Shown: positions 1 to 6,931 of the stretch, piece by piece
Position numbering within the stretch: the first letter of the stretch is position 1
How the letters are laid out: every line of letters begins with the position of its first letter
Assembly: GCF_018918145.1 (NCBI RefSeq)
Contig: NZ_JAHLPX010000007.1
Span: 434,001-498,000 of the forward strand
Length of the DNA stretch: 64,000 nt
DNA from: Anaerotignum sp. MSJ-24
GTDB lineage: Bacteria; Bacillota; Clostridia; Lachnospirales; Anaerotignaceae
Reading direction: 5' to 3'
Notes under the pieces: generated by a model
Database searches by the model: none
Seen by the model: the letters and a program-made list of their open reading frames with translations, nothing else
Told to the model about the DNA's origin: nothing
Made by a program: the position numbers and the translations under genes

Positions 1-937
1 TGTATTTGGCATATTGGCGCACAGCGAAGTGCTGGGGACTTCGCTTGGCAAGGCCGTCAAACATATAGTCCACAGCGTTTTTGAAGCTCTCGTCATCCTC
101 CCGGACTTCCATGCTGTTTATCATTTCCACCAGCGTATTCATGTTCCGTTCTTCCTCCGGCCCCTCAAAGACGATATAGGCCACAAGAGCACAGTACAGA
201 AGGGTTTCCGCTTTCGTCCAGAACTCGTCACCTTCCTTGCCGTCCCCCTTGGTATTGGCAATCAGGGCGTTGACGAACTTCAAAACATCGCTTTCCGTCT
301 TGATATAGGCCATGGGGTTGTAGTGCATGGATTTTGAAAAATCTATGCTGTTGAACACCTTGACCTTGTAGCCCTTCTTCTTTTGCAGAAAATAGCCGCA
401 TTGGGAGAGTGTGCCGCCCTTGGGGTCTACCACCACATAGGAAGAATGAGCCTGCAAAAGCTGGGGCGTGAGCCAGAAACGGGTCTTGCCCGAGCCTGAC
501 GAGCCGATGACGCAGGCGTTTAGGTTACGGGCGTTGGCCGGGATTTTTGGCCGGGTGTTCATGGTCAAGAACTCCGTCCCGGTCAGGATGACATTGTTTT
601 CAAACTTAGGGTCAACAAATGGCTTTATATCGGCCTCTGTACCCCAGCGGGCCGAGCCATATTCCATATCCCGGCGAAATTTCCGGGCCTTTTTGATTTT
701 GGACTGTACCACGAAATACAGTATCACGGCCCCGGCTACACCTACGGCAAGGTCAAGGAGGCCCAGCCCCGGTGCATAGATCTGAAATACCGGGCCGATG
801 GTCTTGACCATACCGAACAGCTTTTCTCCGAGGTTGGCTCCCGCCGCCATGCGATAGGCTGTGCCGCACTTGGAGAAAAACCAAAATGCTATGAGATAAG
901 GGAAATATGGAAGTACATATTTCTTGATTTTCTTACT
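1..937 (-). CDS. VirD4/TraG-type conjugative coupling ATPase (partial)
   Basis: Partial gene: the C-terminal part lies beyond the left edge. Conceptual translation gives two N-terminal hydrophobic segments (first about 80 residues), then a Walker A motif GSSGSGKT and a VVVDPKGG strand typical of VirD4/TraG type IV coupling proteins, which carry the relaxase-DNA complex to the mating channel. It follows pcfB on the same strand, and the two overlap or abut at 937-940. Odd: the reading frame begins right after an AAGGAGG site in the end of pcfB, yet no ATG, GTG or TTG lies in frame there. The frame reads GTA-AGT-AAG-AAA, and the first in-frame ATG is at 848-850, inside the membrane region. One missing base (GTG-AAG becoming GT-AAG) would explain this. 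Family call is sure; the start is not. Confidence 0.88.
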
Positions 938-1407
938 TACCGTTCCTCCTTCACCGCCTCTCTGACCTGTTCTTTCTGCTTTGGCCTTGCCGCAATCTGC
1001 TCTACGAATTGTCGAAGCTGACCGAGGATAGACGGCCTGCCCTGACTGCGGCCCATGACCTTTTCCGTATATTTGCCGAAAGCCGCTTGAATGGCGTCGG
1101 CCTGATCTGCCTTGAAAAACAGCAGATAGTGGCCGGGGCCGGTCTTGTGGAAAGCGTAGTCCACATGGAACGCCTTGGCGATACGGTCAAAATCCTTGGG
1201 AGCCCCCACATATTTCATGGCGTTTTTACCGCCGTGGTGGTTCATCAGTTTCCGCACGCTCTGCCGCCCCTTGGGCCGTTTGGCGGCTTCTTGCTGTTTT
1301 GCAATTTCCGCAAATACCTTTTTGCAGGCCGCAGCCAGCACCTTACCCGAGAGCTTTGCTGCTTTCACGGATATGGCGATTGTCCGTTCTTCTACATATT
1401 CCTGCAT
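937..1407 (-). CDS. pcfB: PcfB family protein (conjugation accessory)
   Basis: 156-residue protein of the PcfB/DUF3801 family, found next to the VirD4-type coupling protein in Tn916/Tn1549-like and enterococcal pheromone-plasmid transfer regions, where PcfB is thought to help dock the relaxase with the coupling protein. No membrane segment; rich in Lys/Arg, in keeping with DNA or relaxosome contact. Start at 1407 has an AAAGGAGG site about 5 bases upstream. The gene lies between ardA and the coupling ATPase, and its stop overlaps the latter's apparent start. GC content is far above that of host genes further right. Assigned from family resemblance and context; precise role is inferred. Confidence 0.8.
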   Translation of the reverse strand: MQEYVEERTIAISVKAAKLSGKVLAAACKKVFAEIAKQQEAAKRPKGRQSVRKLMNHHGGKNAMKYVGAPKDFDRIAKAFHVDYAFHKTGPGHYLLFFKADQADAIQAAFGKYTEKVMGRSQGRPSILGQLRQFVEQIAARPKQKEQVREAVKEER

Positions 1408-1439
1408 ACTGCCTCCTTTCCTCCGAGTGGGTCAGAAAA

Positions 1440-1464
1440 CCGGGCGCCTCGGAACATCGCCCGG
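1440..1464 (-). terminator. Hairpin between ardA and pcfB
   Basis: CCGGGCG and CGCCCGG arms (7 bp) around an 11-base loop, in the 90-bp gap between ardA and pcfB. No T-run follows on the minus strand, so it is more likely an RNA-processing or pausing structure than a true terminator. Confidence 0.4.
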
Positions 1465-1473
1465 AAGGGAGAG

Positions 1474-1496
1474 CCTCGGGCCAAGTTGGCCCGAGG
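1474..1496. repeat. 23-bp palindrome, copy A
   Basis: Perfect odd palindrome: arms CCTCGGGCCAA and TTGGCCCGAGG around a central G. It sits directly 3' of the ardA stop. Near-identical copies are at 2837-2859 (3' of parB) and 3345-3367 (inside parB). Confidence 0.7.
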
Positions 1497-1497
1497 T

Positions 1498-2214
1498 CTA
1501 CCGTTCCTCATGGAAAGGCCCCGCCTTCTCCTTGTGAGGAGTAGGTGGGGCCTCCTTAAACTGTTTGATTGCCGCCAGAATAGAATGGGTTTCCTCCTTT
1601 TCGTCCCGGGCGTGGACTTTGGAAATACGGTACTCGTCTGGAATATCGTCCAGCCCGGTATAGTGCTCCACAAAGTTACTCCGATTATCCGCCACATAGC
1701 CGCCGGGAGCGAAGTGGCCGCCGTCATTGATACGAATATCCCGCCCGTATGCTTCATAGTCGATGTAGTCAATCAGGTGTTCAGGCACCTGCATAGCCTC
1801 AAAATCCTGAATATACATACGGCCCAGTTCTTCTTCGCTGTTGACATCGGAGTAAAAATCGAAGCAGTCAAGGTTCTGTGTCAGGTTGATTAAGTCCCTG
1901 ACGCTGCTCGTGTATTCTCCGGCATCCATGACTGCCTCCAGCTTTTCCAGCTCGGCCGGGGTCATTTCTTCCAGAAGATGTGCTAAGTAATTGAGCTCGT
2001 CAAGGCTTTCATATTCCCCGAGGTGGTCAGTCAGCCCCAGAATATCGCTGTCATAGTCGGTAATGAAATACTCCTCATACTGTTTTCCGTCTATGCCAAT
2101 CCGGGAAAAGAGGGCCTGCACTTCCTCAACAGTCGTAGGAAATTTTAGATATTCCCCAGCCCCGGCCCCTCGCTCCGGGTAGAGCCCCAGATTGGTCACA
2201 TAGGCTTCAAACAT
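1498..2214 (-). CDS. ardA: Antirestriction protein ArdA
   Basis: 238-residue acidic protein of the ArdA family, DNA-mimic proteins that occupy the DNA site of type I restriction-modification enzymes and so protect a conjugative element entering a new host. The Asp/Glu-rich body, with the N-terminal FEAYVTNLGLY and central YFITDYDSDILGL segments, is typical. The charge pattern agrees with DNA mimicry, and length is slightly above the usual 165-220 residues because of a C-terminal tail. Start at 2214 overlaps the end of the upstream gene by 8 bases, so the two are translationally coupled. Part of the ICE maintenance block with parB. High confidence in family. Confidence 0.9.
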   Translation of the reverse strand: MFEAYVTNLGLYPERGAGAGEYLKFPTTVEEVQALFSRIGIDGKQYEEYFITDYDSDILGLTDHLGEYESLDELNYLAHLLEEMTPAELEKLEAVMDAGEYTSSVRDLINLTQNLDCFDFYSDVNSEEELGRMYIQDFEAMQVPEHLIDYIDYEAYGRDIRINDGGHFAPGGYVADNRSNFVEHYTGLDDIPDEYRISKVHARDEKEETHSILAAIKQFKEAPPTPHKEKAGPFHEER

Positions 2215-2554
2215 CGTGGCGGCCCTGCTGGTTGACTGTCAGGATACCGTCAAGGGTAGTGGCCGTGATGTTCAGCCGCTTGGCTACGGCAATATCGTTT
2301 TTCACATCCTCGTCCACCTCGTCACCGCAGACCACAAGTACATGAGAGCGGCGCAGCATATCCCGGCGCATATCAATCCCGTTTTTGTGTTCCTCCGGGA
2401 TAGCGTCGTTGATGAACAGTGGCAGATAAAGAATAGGGCAAATAGGAGAAAAGCCCGCCTCGTATGCCATGCGGCAATAGCGGGCGGCCAGCTCCATATC
2501 GGTATCAGGATCGCCGCACCATGCGGCGGTAATATACGCTAAAGGTCTTTTCAT
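2207..2554 (-). CDS. DUF4406/DUF7768-type nucleoside-deoxyribosyltransferase-like protein
   Basis: 115-residue protein resembling the DUF4406/DUF7768 group, which has a Rossmann-like fold related to nucleoside 2-deoxyribosyltransferases. It opens with a YITAAWCGDP strand-loop and has a later VLVVCGDEVDEDVKNDIAVAKRL segment like the substrate-binding half of that fold. Such proteins are frequent beside ardA and parB in Firmicutes ICEs; their substrate is unknown. The stop overlaps the ardA start. The upstream 310 bp (2555-2864) carry hairpins and no convincing gene. Family call is good, activity unknown. Confidence 0.7.
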   Translation of the reverse strand: MKRPLAYITAAWCGDPDTDMELAARYCRMAYEAGFSPICPILYLPLFINDAIPEEHKNGIDMRRDMLRRSHVLVVCGDEVDEDVKNDIAVAKRLNITATTLDGILTVNQQGRHDV

Positions 2555-2615
2555 GGTTTTGTACCTCCGTTTCTACATATTAAAAAGAGCCAGACAGAGG
2601 AGCCCAACCCCTCCG

Positions 2616-2635
2616 CCCCTTCCCGTGGGAAGGGG
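2616..2635. repeat. GC-rich hairpin in ICE intergenic region
   Basis: CCCCTTCCC and GGGAAGGGG are perfect 9-bp arms separated by only two bases. The hairpin lies between the DUF4406-type gene and parB, just outside the long inverted repeat at 2641-2802. Confidence 0.6.
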
Positions 2636-2640
2636 AACGG

Positions 2641-2802
2641 CTCAAAGGAATATATATCCCCGTCGCTTGCCGCCTGAAAACATAACCGGGAGAAATCCGT
2701 CAAGGGTGCCTTTGGCACCGCCCATGGCGGCTTTGGCCCTTGACTGATTTTCCCGGATATGCTACCTGAAAACCGGCGACGGGGAATATTTAATATCCTT
2801 TG
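2641..2802. repeat. Long imperfect inverted repeat, possible ICE structural locus
   Basis: About 160 bp that can fold into one long structure. Outer arms CTCAAAGG (2641-2648) and CCTTTGAG are followed by CCCCGTCGC/GCGACGGGG, then by CCGGGA(G)AAATC...GTCAAGGG paired with CCCTTGACTGATTTTCCCGG. The tip has two small hairpins: GGTGCC-TTT-GGCACC and CCGCC-CAT-GGCGG. No convincing coding sequence; a 98-residue minus-strand ORF across it has no recognisable protein character. Could be an origin of transfer or single-strand origin, a small RNA, or a miniature mobile element. Structure is seen; role is inference. Confidence 0.6.
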
Positions 2803-2813
2803 AGCTTCGGGGT

Positions 2814-2830
2814 GCGGGGCAGAGCCCCGC
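2814..2830 (-). terminator. GC-rich hairpin downstream of parB
   Basis: GCGGGGC and GCCCCGC, perfect 7-bp arms with a 3-base loop, about 35 bases after the parB stop in the direction of transcription. No clear T-run. Confidence 0.4.
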
Positions 2831-2836
2831 ATACTG

Positions 2837-2859
2837 CCTCGGGCCAAGTTGACCCGAAG
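2837..2859. repeat. 23-bp palindrome, copy B
   Basis: CCTCGGGCCAA-G-TTGACCCGAAG, a near-copy of the palindrome at 1474-1496, just 3' of the parB stop codon. Confidence 0.6.
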
Positions 2860-2864
2860 AAGCG

Positions 2865-4331
2865 TTACTTTTCCTGCTGTGCGGCCTTTTTCTCCGGCTT
2901 GGCCACTTCCTTCTGCTGGCCCTTCCAGTCATCCAACAGCTTGATAATCTGGTCTTTCATTTCCCTCGGAGTGGTTTCCTTCCCGAAGTATTTGCCCAGT
3001 TCTGCACCAGTTAAAATCACTTTGTCTACCTCCTTTTTATCCTCCATCATAATTCCGTCGATCACATCGCCATTCAGAACGCCCTTCTGGTCAAGCTCCC
3101 TCATGCGCTGGGCCTGCGAGAGCGAAGGGGCCGACTGCTGGCCTTCAATGGCAACGGCGATATACCTCTGATTTTTGGGCTTGATATAAGCCAGCTCCAC
3201 CGCCGGGGTAAATTTGATTTGCCCGGCGTCCATCATTTTCTGCAAATCAGGAACAAGGTCATTGAGCTTGATATACCGCTGTACCTGTTTGACCGTCATT
3301 TTGTTGCGCTCGGCTACGATCTCATTGGAGCGCCGCCCGGCGTCCTTCGGGTCAAGTTGGCCCGAAGTGGCCTCCTTGGCTCCTTGGTGCTTGATGGCCT
3401 CCAACTGCATTTTCAGGGCCTTGGCCCTTTCACTCGGCAGGATATTTTCACGCTGGTTGGTATTGTCCTCCACCATCTGCGTGATGGCCTGCTCGTCTGT
3501 CAGGTCACGGACGATACAAGGCATATCCACGAAGCCCGCAAGTTCGCTGGCCTTCTGGCGGCGGTGGCCCGACACGATTTCATACCCGCCGTCTTCACGG
3601 GGACGGACGATAGCAGGTTGGGTCACGCCCTTATCCCGGACGCTGGATACCATAGCCTTCATTTCCTCGTCATTACGGACTTGGAAGGGATGATTTTTGA
3701 AGGCGTGGAGTTCGGACAGCTTGATATAAACAATCTGTTCCTCCTTGCCCGGGCGTGGAGCCTCGGCAGGAGCCGCAGGCGTTTCAGCCTGAACGGGAGC
3801 CTTTACCTCGGGCGTAGCCTTGGCGGGCTTGGGAGCCTTGGGGGCTTTCTCCGGTTTCTTGGCGGGAGCGGGTTTCTGCGCCGCCTTGCCCTTCTTGCTG
3901 GGAGCCTCTTTCTGTCCGGGAGAAGCAGTTTTTTCCTTGTCTGCCTTGGGTGGACGGCCTCGGCGTTTCGGGGACTGGGACTGTTCCTCCTGCTTCGACC
4001 CGGCCTCCTTGGAAGGAACGGGAGAAGCCGCCTTTTCCGGGGCTTTTGCCTCCTGCTGGGCGGCGGCTCGCTCCGTGGCCTTCTTCTCGGCCATGATTTC
4101 AGAGAAGTTAAAGACCGACACGCTGGCGGCCTTTTGCTCCTTGGGAGCGTCTGCGGCCTTGTCCTGTGCTGGAGCCTCCTGTGCGGGAGCTTCGGCCTTA
4201 TCCGGGGTTGGAGCCTCGGGAGCGGACTGCTCCTGCTTGGAAACCTGTGCGTCCACTTCGGGCTGGGCCGGGGCAGGGCCAGAGCCCGGCCCGGTTGCGT
4301 CAGTTACGATTTTTGCTTTTTCATCGGCCAT
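2865..4331 (-). CDS. parB: ParB/RepB/Spo0J family partition protein
   Basis: 488-residue ParB-family protein of the ICE. The first ~190 residues are low-complexity Ala/Pro/Lys/Glu-rich sequence. The ParB N-terminal (CTPase) domain follows at about 195-300, with VSGHRRQKA (the GxRR nucleotide motif) and EDNTNQREN. A helix-turn-helix comes next, around residues 320-365. It likely binds a centromere-like site and supports stable maintenance or transfer of the element. Start at 4331 is chosen because AAGGAGG lies 8 bases upstream; the longer ATG at 4361 lies before that site and an ATG at 4337 is only 2 bases from it. No parA is visible here; host sequence starts within ~200 bp upstream. Confidence 0.88.
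   Translation of the reverse strand: MADEKAKIVTDATGPGSGPAPAQPEVDAQVSKQEQSAPEAPTPDKAEAPAQEAPAQDKAADAPKEQKAASVSVFNFSEIMAEKKATERAAAQQEAKAPEKAASPVPSKEAGSKQEEQSQSPKRRGRPPKADKEKTASPGQKEAPSKKGKAAQKPAPAKKPEKAPKAPKPAKATPEVKAPVQAETPAAPAEAPRPGKEEQIVYIKLSELHAFKNHPFQVRNDEEMKAMVSSVRDKGVTQPAIVRPREDGGYEIVSGHRRQKASELAGFVDMPCIVRDLTDEQAITQMVEDNTNQRENILPSERAKALKMQLEAIKHQGAKEATSGQLDPKDAGRRSNEIVAERNKMTVKQVQRYIKLNDLVPDLQKMMDAGQIKFTPAVELAYIKPKNQRYIAVAIEGQQSAPSLSQAQRMRELDQKGVLNGDVIDGIMMEDKKEVDKVILTGAELGKYFGKETTPREMKDQIIKLLDDWKGQQKEVAKPEKKAAQQEK
3345..3367. repeat. 23-bp palindrome, copy C (inside parB)
   Basis: CTTCGGGTCAA-G-TTGGCCCGAAG, palindromic with one mismatch. It lies inside parB and encodes TSGQLDPK. It matches the intergenic copies at 1474-1496 and 2837-2859 except at a few positions. 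Confidence 0.55.
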
Positions 4332-4366
4332 TCGCATTTCCTCCTTCTTATTTGATGGCATGAAAA

Positions 4367-4397
4367 AAGGGCCTGACTTTTTGCAGTCAAGCCCCGC
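4367..4397 (-). terminator. Intrinsic terminator in the parB leader
   Basis: On the minus strand, GGGCTTGAC and GTCAGGCCC arms (one wobble pair) are followed by six T, about 20 bases upstream of the parB Shine-Dalgarno. Its placement before the gene suggests attenuation of parB or insulation from upstream transcription. Confidence 0.65.
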
Positions 4398-4427
4398 TTG
4401 TAGGGATACCTCCTTTCTCTGCCTATG

Positions 4428-4460
4428 AAAAAACCGCCCTGTGTCTCATTAGGGCGGTAA
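4428..4460 (-). terminator. Intrinsic terminator at ICE end
   Basis: On the minus strand, ACCGCCCT and AGGGCGGT arms with a 10-base loop are followed by TTTTTT. It stops leftward transcription entering the element from the host side. It is the second of two tandem terminators upstream of parB. Confidence 0.75.
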
Positions 4461-4530
4461 TTTCAGTAGGTTGGCAGTCCATATTTGGTTGTTTTATTCT
4501 GTATCCCTTTGTCCACCGACGCAAATGGTT
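4460..4530. other. Probable junction of ICE and host DNA
   Basis: Base composition changes sharply here: GC-rich sequence with ICE genes lies to the left, and AT-rich host-type sequence begins at about 4525. The host-like LuxR reading frame loses recognisable sequence at the same point. The exact attachment core cannot be fixed from one end alone. Confidence 0.55.
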
Positions 4531-5157
4531 CTTGATTTTGATTGTGCGGATTTTTATTTTGCGGACGAGAAGGGTAGACTCGGTTCACCTGTGTTTTATA
4601 ACTGCGATACAGATTATTCCGACTTATACAATCAATATAGTTTTGGCAGTGATACAGCTTTCGGTGAAAAAAATCTTGTATATCGTGAATCGGATATAAT
4701 AGACAACGAAATAAGAAAAGAAACAGAAATATATAAGGAAATATACAAACCGAATAATATGGATTATTCGATACATATATCATTAAATATGAATAAAAAA
4801 TTTATCGGCATATTTACTTTTTATCGCTCGATAGGTAAAAATGATTTCGATTATGATGATATTTTTCTTCTGGATATGCTGAAGGAGCATCTTGCACTAA
4901 AGCTTTACAGACGTATTGTTTTTGATGCGGCAGAGCATGAAAAGCTGACGGTAACGGAGGCTTCCGAAAAATACGGACTTACAAGGCAGGAAACAATGGT
5001 ACTGAAAATGCTTATGCAGGGGCTTGACAACACAACAATATATACTTCGCTCAATATAAGTGTCAACACACTTAAAAAGCATATATTAAATATATATAGA
5101 AAGCTCAGAATTAAAAACAGAGTACAGATGTTTAAAATGATTAAGGAAAAGGAATAG
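4471..5157 (+). pseudogene. LuxR-type regulator, N-terminus apparently lost at ICE junction
   Basis: The 228-codon frame ends in a clear LuxR/GerE helix-turn-helix (about residues 165-225, starting YGLTRQETMVLKML and containing NTLKKHILNIYRKL). A GAF/PAS-like sensing region precedes it. Residues 1 to about 18 look random and come from the ICE end, so the original N-terminus has probably been removed by integration. No good ribosome site precedes the ATG at 4471 or the one at 4525. Full-length relatives are usually larger. An alternative is a fortuitously expressed short protein. Function of the ancestral regulator is unknown. Confidence 0.6.
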
Positions 5158-5199
5158 AATTAACAGTTATTACAATTAGTTTAAGTTATTTGTAACCTA

Positions 5200-5228
5200 T
5201 TGACGGTGCTTGTTATAAAATGTATAAT
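5200..5228 (+). promoter_or_regulatory. Sigma-A promoter of the DUF5684 gene
   Basis: TTGACG (5200-5205), a 17-bp spacer and TATAAT (5223-5228), 40 bp before the start codon of the next gene. Confidence 0.8.
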
Positions 5229-5268
5229 TCGATTGTAAACGATAATAAAATTAAAAGGAGGATGTTTT

Positions 5269-5667
5269 ATGAGCTATTATCCAGATACAGCACCAAGCTA
5301 TATATGGTCATTTATTGGTGGAGCATTTTCAATGGCATATACTGTTTTTATAATTATACTCGTAATTCTTGAAGTTGTAGGACGTTGGAAAATGTACGAA
5401 AAGGCAGGAGAACCCGGATGGGCATCATTAATACCTTTTTACAGCAGCTACGAGCTTTATAAAATCGGCTGGGGACATGGCTGGTATTTCCTTATCGGAT
5501 ACATACCTATTGTCGGAGTTGTATTTTCAATAATGCTTTCAATAAAGCTTGCAAGAGCTTACGGAATGGGAACAGGCTTTGCTGTCGGTCTTATACTTCT
5601 TCCGAGCATATTCCATATGATTCTCGGTTTTGGTGATTCGACATATTACGGACCGGTGGAAGGTTAA
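5269..5667 (+). CDS. DUF5684 domain membrane protein
   Basis: 132-residue integral membrane protein with the DUF5684 pattern: a first transmembrane helix (about 18-40), the loop KMYEKAGEPGWASLIPFYSSYELYKI, then two more helices. Proteins of this group are common in Clostridia and their role is not known; the WASLIPFYssY loop is the diagnostic part. AGGAGG lies 7 bases before the ATG. The gene has its own promoter and a terminator directly after it, so it is a single-gene unit next to the disrupted LuxR gene. Confidence 0.75.
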   Translation: MSYYPDTAPSYIWSFIGGAFSMAYTVFIIILVILEVVGRWKMYEKAGEPGWASLIPFYSSYELYKIGWGHGWYFLIGYIPIVGVVFSIMLSIKLARAYGMGTGFAVGLILLPSIFHMILGFGDSTYYGPVEG

Positions 5668-5690
5668 AAATAAAATAATGTGATTTTGGA

Positions 5691-5715
5691 GAGAGTCTGA
5701 AAAGGCTCTCTTTTT
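5691..5715 (+). terminator. Intrinsic terminator after DUF5684 gene
   Basis: GAGAGTCT and AGGCTCTC arms (one G-T pair), GAAA loop region, then TTTTT. Confidence 0.85.
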
Positions 5716-5811
5716 GCATATATACGAAATTTTATGCAAATATGCTGCATAAATCTAAATACTGTGATTGGAAAAATGATACTAAATCAGCCTTGAATAT
5801 TAACTTAATTT

Positions 5812-5834
5812 ATTGAAAATTCCATTATTTCAAT
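5812..5834. promoter_or_regulatory. Inverted repeat upstream of argC
   Basis: ATTGAAA and TTTCAAT arms (7 bp) spaced by 9 bp, 140 bp before argC. A TATAAT at 5887-5892 could be the -10 box of the operon, but no good -35 box precedes it. Whether this repeat binds ArgR or another regulator cannot be told. The remainder of 5716-5972 shows no gene. Confidence 0.3.
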
Positions 5835-5972
5835 GATAAATAGTAAAATTATATAAAGAAAACAGCTATGGGTTGTTAATTTTATGTATAATTCAGCTTT
5901 ATGTACTCTTGCATTTTTATACGCTATACGGTATTATATACATTAATTTAAATGAGCCGAGGAGTGATAATA

Positions 5973-6923
5973 ATGAATAAAAAAACGAAAATATTTATTG
6001 ACGGCAAAGAAGGTACAACGGGCTTAAGAATATATGACAGACTTGCCGCAATGGAGGATATTGAGCTTATCGTTCTCTCGGAGGAGGACAGAAAGAATAC
6101 AGAAAAAAGAAAAGAAGCAATAAACGCAAGCGATGTTTCGTTCCTTTGCCTCCCCGACCAGGCGGCAATAGAGGCGGCAGAGCTTGTTGAAAATAATAAT
6201 ACTGTGCTTATTGACACATCAACTGCACACAGAACCGATCCGGAATGGGCATATGGAATGCCGGAGCTTTCGGAAGAGCTTAAGAATAAGCTTATCAATT
6301 CAAAGAGAATTGCGGTTCCCGGCTGTCATGCAAGCGGATTTATAGCTCTTGTTTATCCGCTTATAGAAAAAGGCTTTATTGCTGATGATGTAAAGCTTAC
6401 CTGTTTTTCGCTTACAGGTTACAGCGGCGGCGGAAAAAAGATGATTGCACAGTATGATACGATTGTTGTAAGAGATGAAGCACTTAAAGCTCCAAGACAG
6501 TACGGACTTACACAGAACCATAAGCATCTTAAGGAAATGAATGCAATAACGGGATTAAAAACAAAGCCTGTGTTTTGTCCTATAGTTGCCGATTATTACA
6601 GCGGTATGGAGGTAACTGTTCCTATATTTAAGGAGGATTTGTTAAACGGACATACGGCAGAAGATATTAAAGAACTTTATAAAAATAAATATAACGGAAA
6701 ATTAATTACATATAAAGATGTTGATGAAGAAAACGGATTTATGACTGCCAATGCGCTTTCCGGATATGATAATATGTTTGTTTCGGTCAAAGGAAACGAT
6801 GACAGAATACTTCTTACCGCAAGATATGATAATCTCGGCAAAGGAGCATCGGGAGCGGCAGTTGAATGTCTTAACTATATACTTGGAAGAGAAATTACTT
6901 ACGGATTAGACATAAAGGAGTGA
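5973..6923 (+). CDS. argC: N-acetyl-gamma-glutamyl-phosphate reductase
   Basis: 316 residues; the short, type-2 ArgC form. It reduces N-acetylglutamyl-5-phosphate to the semialdehyde with NADPH in arginine synthesis. Near the N-terminus is the nucleotide loop IDGKEGTTGLRIYDRL. The catalytic cysteine lies in AVPGCHASGF, and an STAHRTDPEWAYGMPEL segment is typical of the type-2 family. Start at 5973 is preferred over 5952 because GAGGAG sits just upstream of it and inside the longer version. It is the first gene of argC-J-B-D; argJ starts 8 bases after its stop. Confidence 0.95.
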   Translation: MNKKTKIFIDGKEGTTGLRIYDRLAAMEDIELIVLSEEDRKNTEKRKEAINASDVSFLCLPDQAAIEAAELVENNNTVLIDTSTAHRTDPEWAYGMPELSEELKNKLINSKRIAVPGCHASGFIALVYPLIEKGFIADDVKLTCFSLTGYSGGGKKMIAQYDTIVVRDEALKAPRQYGLTQNHKHLKEMNAITGLKTKPVFCPIVADYYSGMEVTVPIFKEDLLNGHTAEDIKELYKNKYNGKLITYKDVDEENGFMTANALSGYDNMFVSVKGNDDRILLTARYDNLGKGASGAAVECLNYILGREITYGLDIKE

Positions 6924-6931
6924 CATATATT

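Noticed and set aside
1009-1893. 294-residue plus-strand ORF opposite pcfB and ardA
   Set aside because: It is antisense to two well-recognised ICE genes, has no ribosome site or family resemblance, and owes its length to high GC.
2551-2847. 98-residue minus-strand ORF in the DUF4406-parB gap
   Set aside because: It spans the long inverted repeat and hairpins, shows no protein-like pattern, and has no clear ribosome site.
3219-4355. 378-residue plus-strand ORF opposite parB
   Set aside because: Repetitive Gly/Leu/Phe composition mirrors the low-complexity Ala/Pro/Lys part of ParB on the other strand; no start signal.
4463-4783. 106-residue minus-strand ORF over the ICE junction
   Set aside because: Antisense to the LuxR frame, Tyr/Phe-rich as expected from the complement of an AT-rich coding strand.
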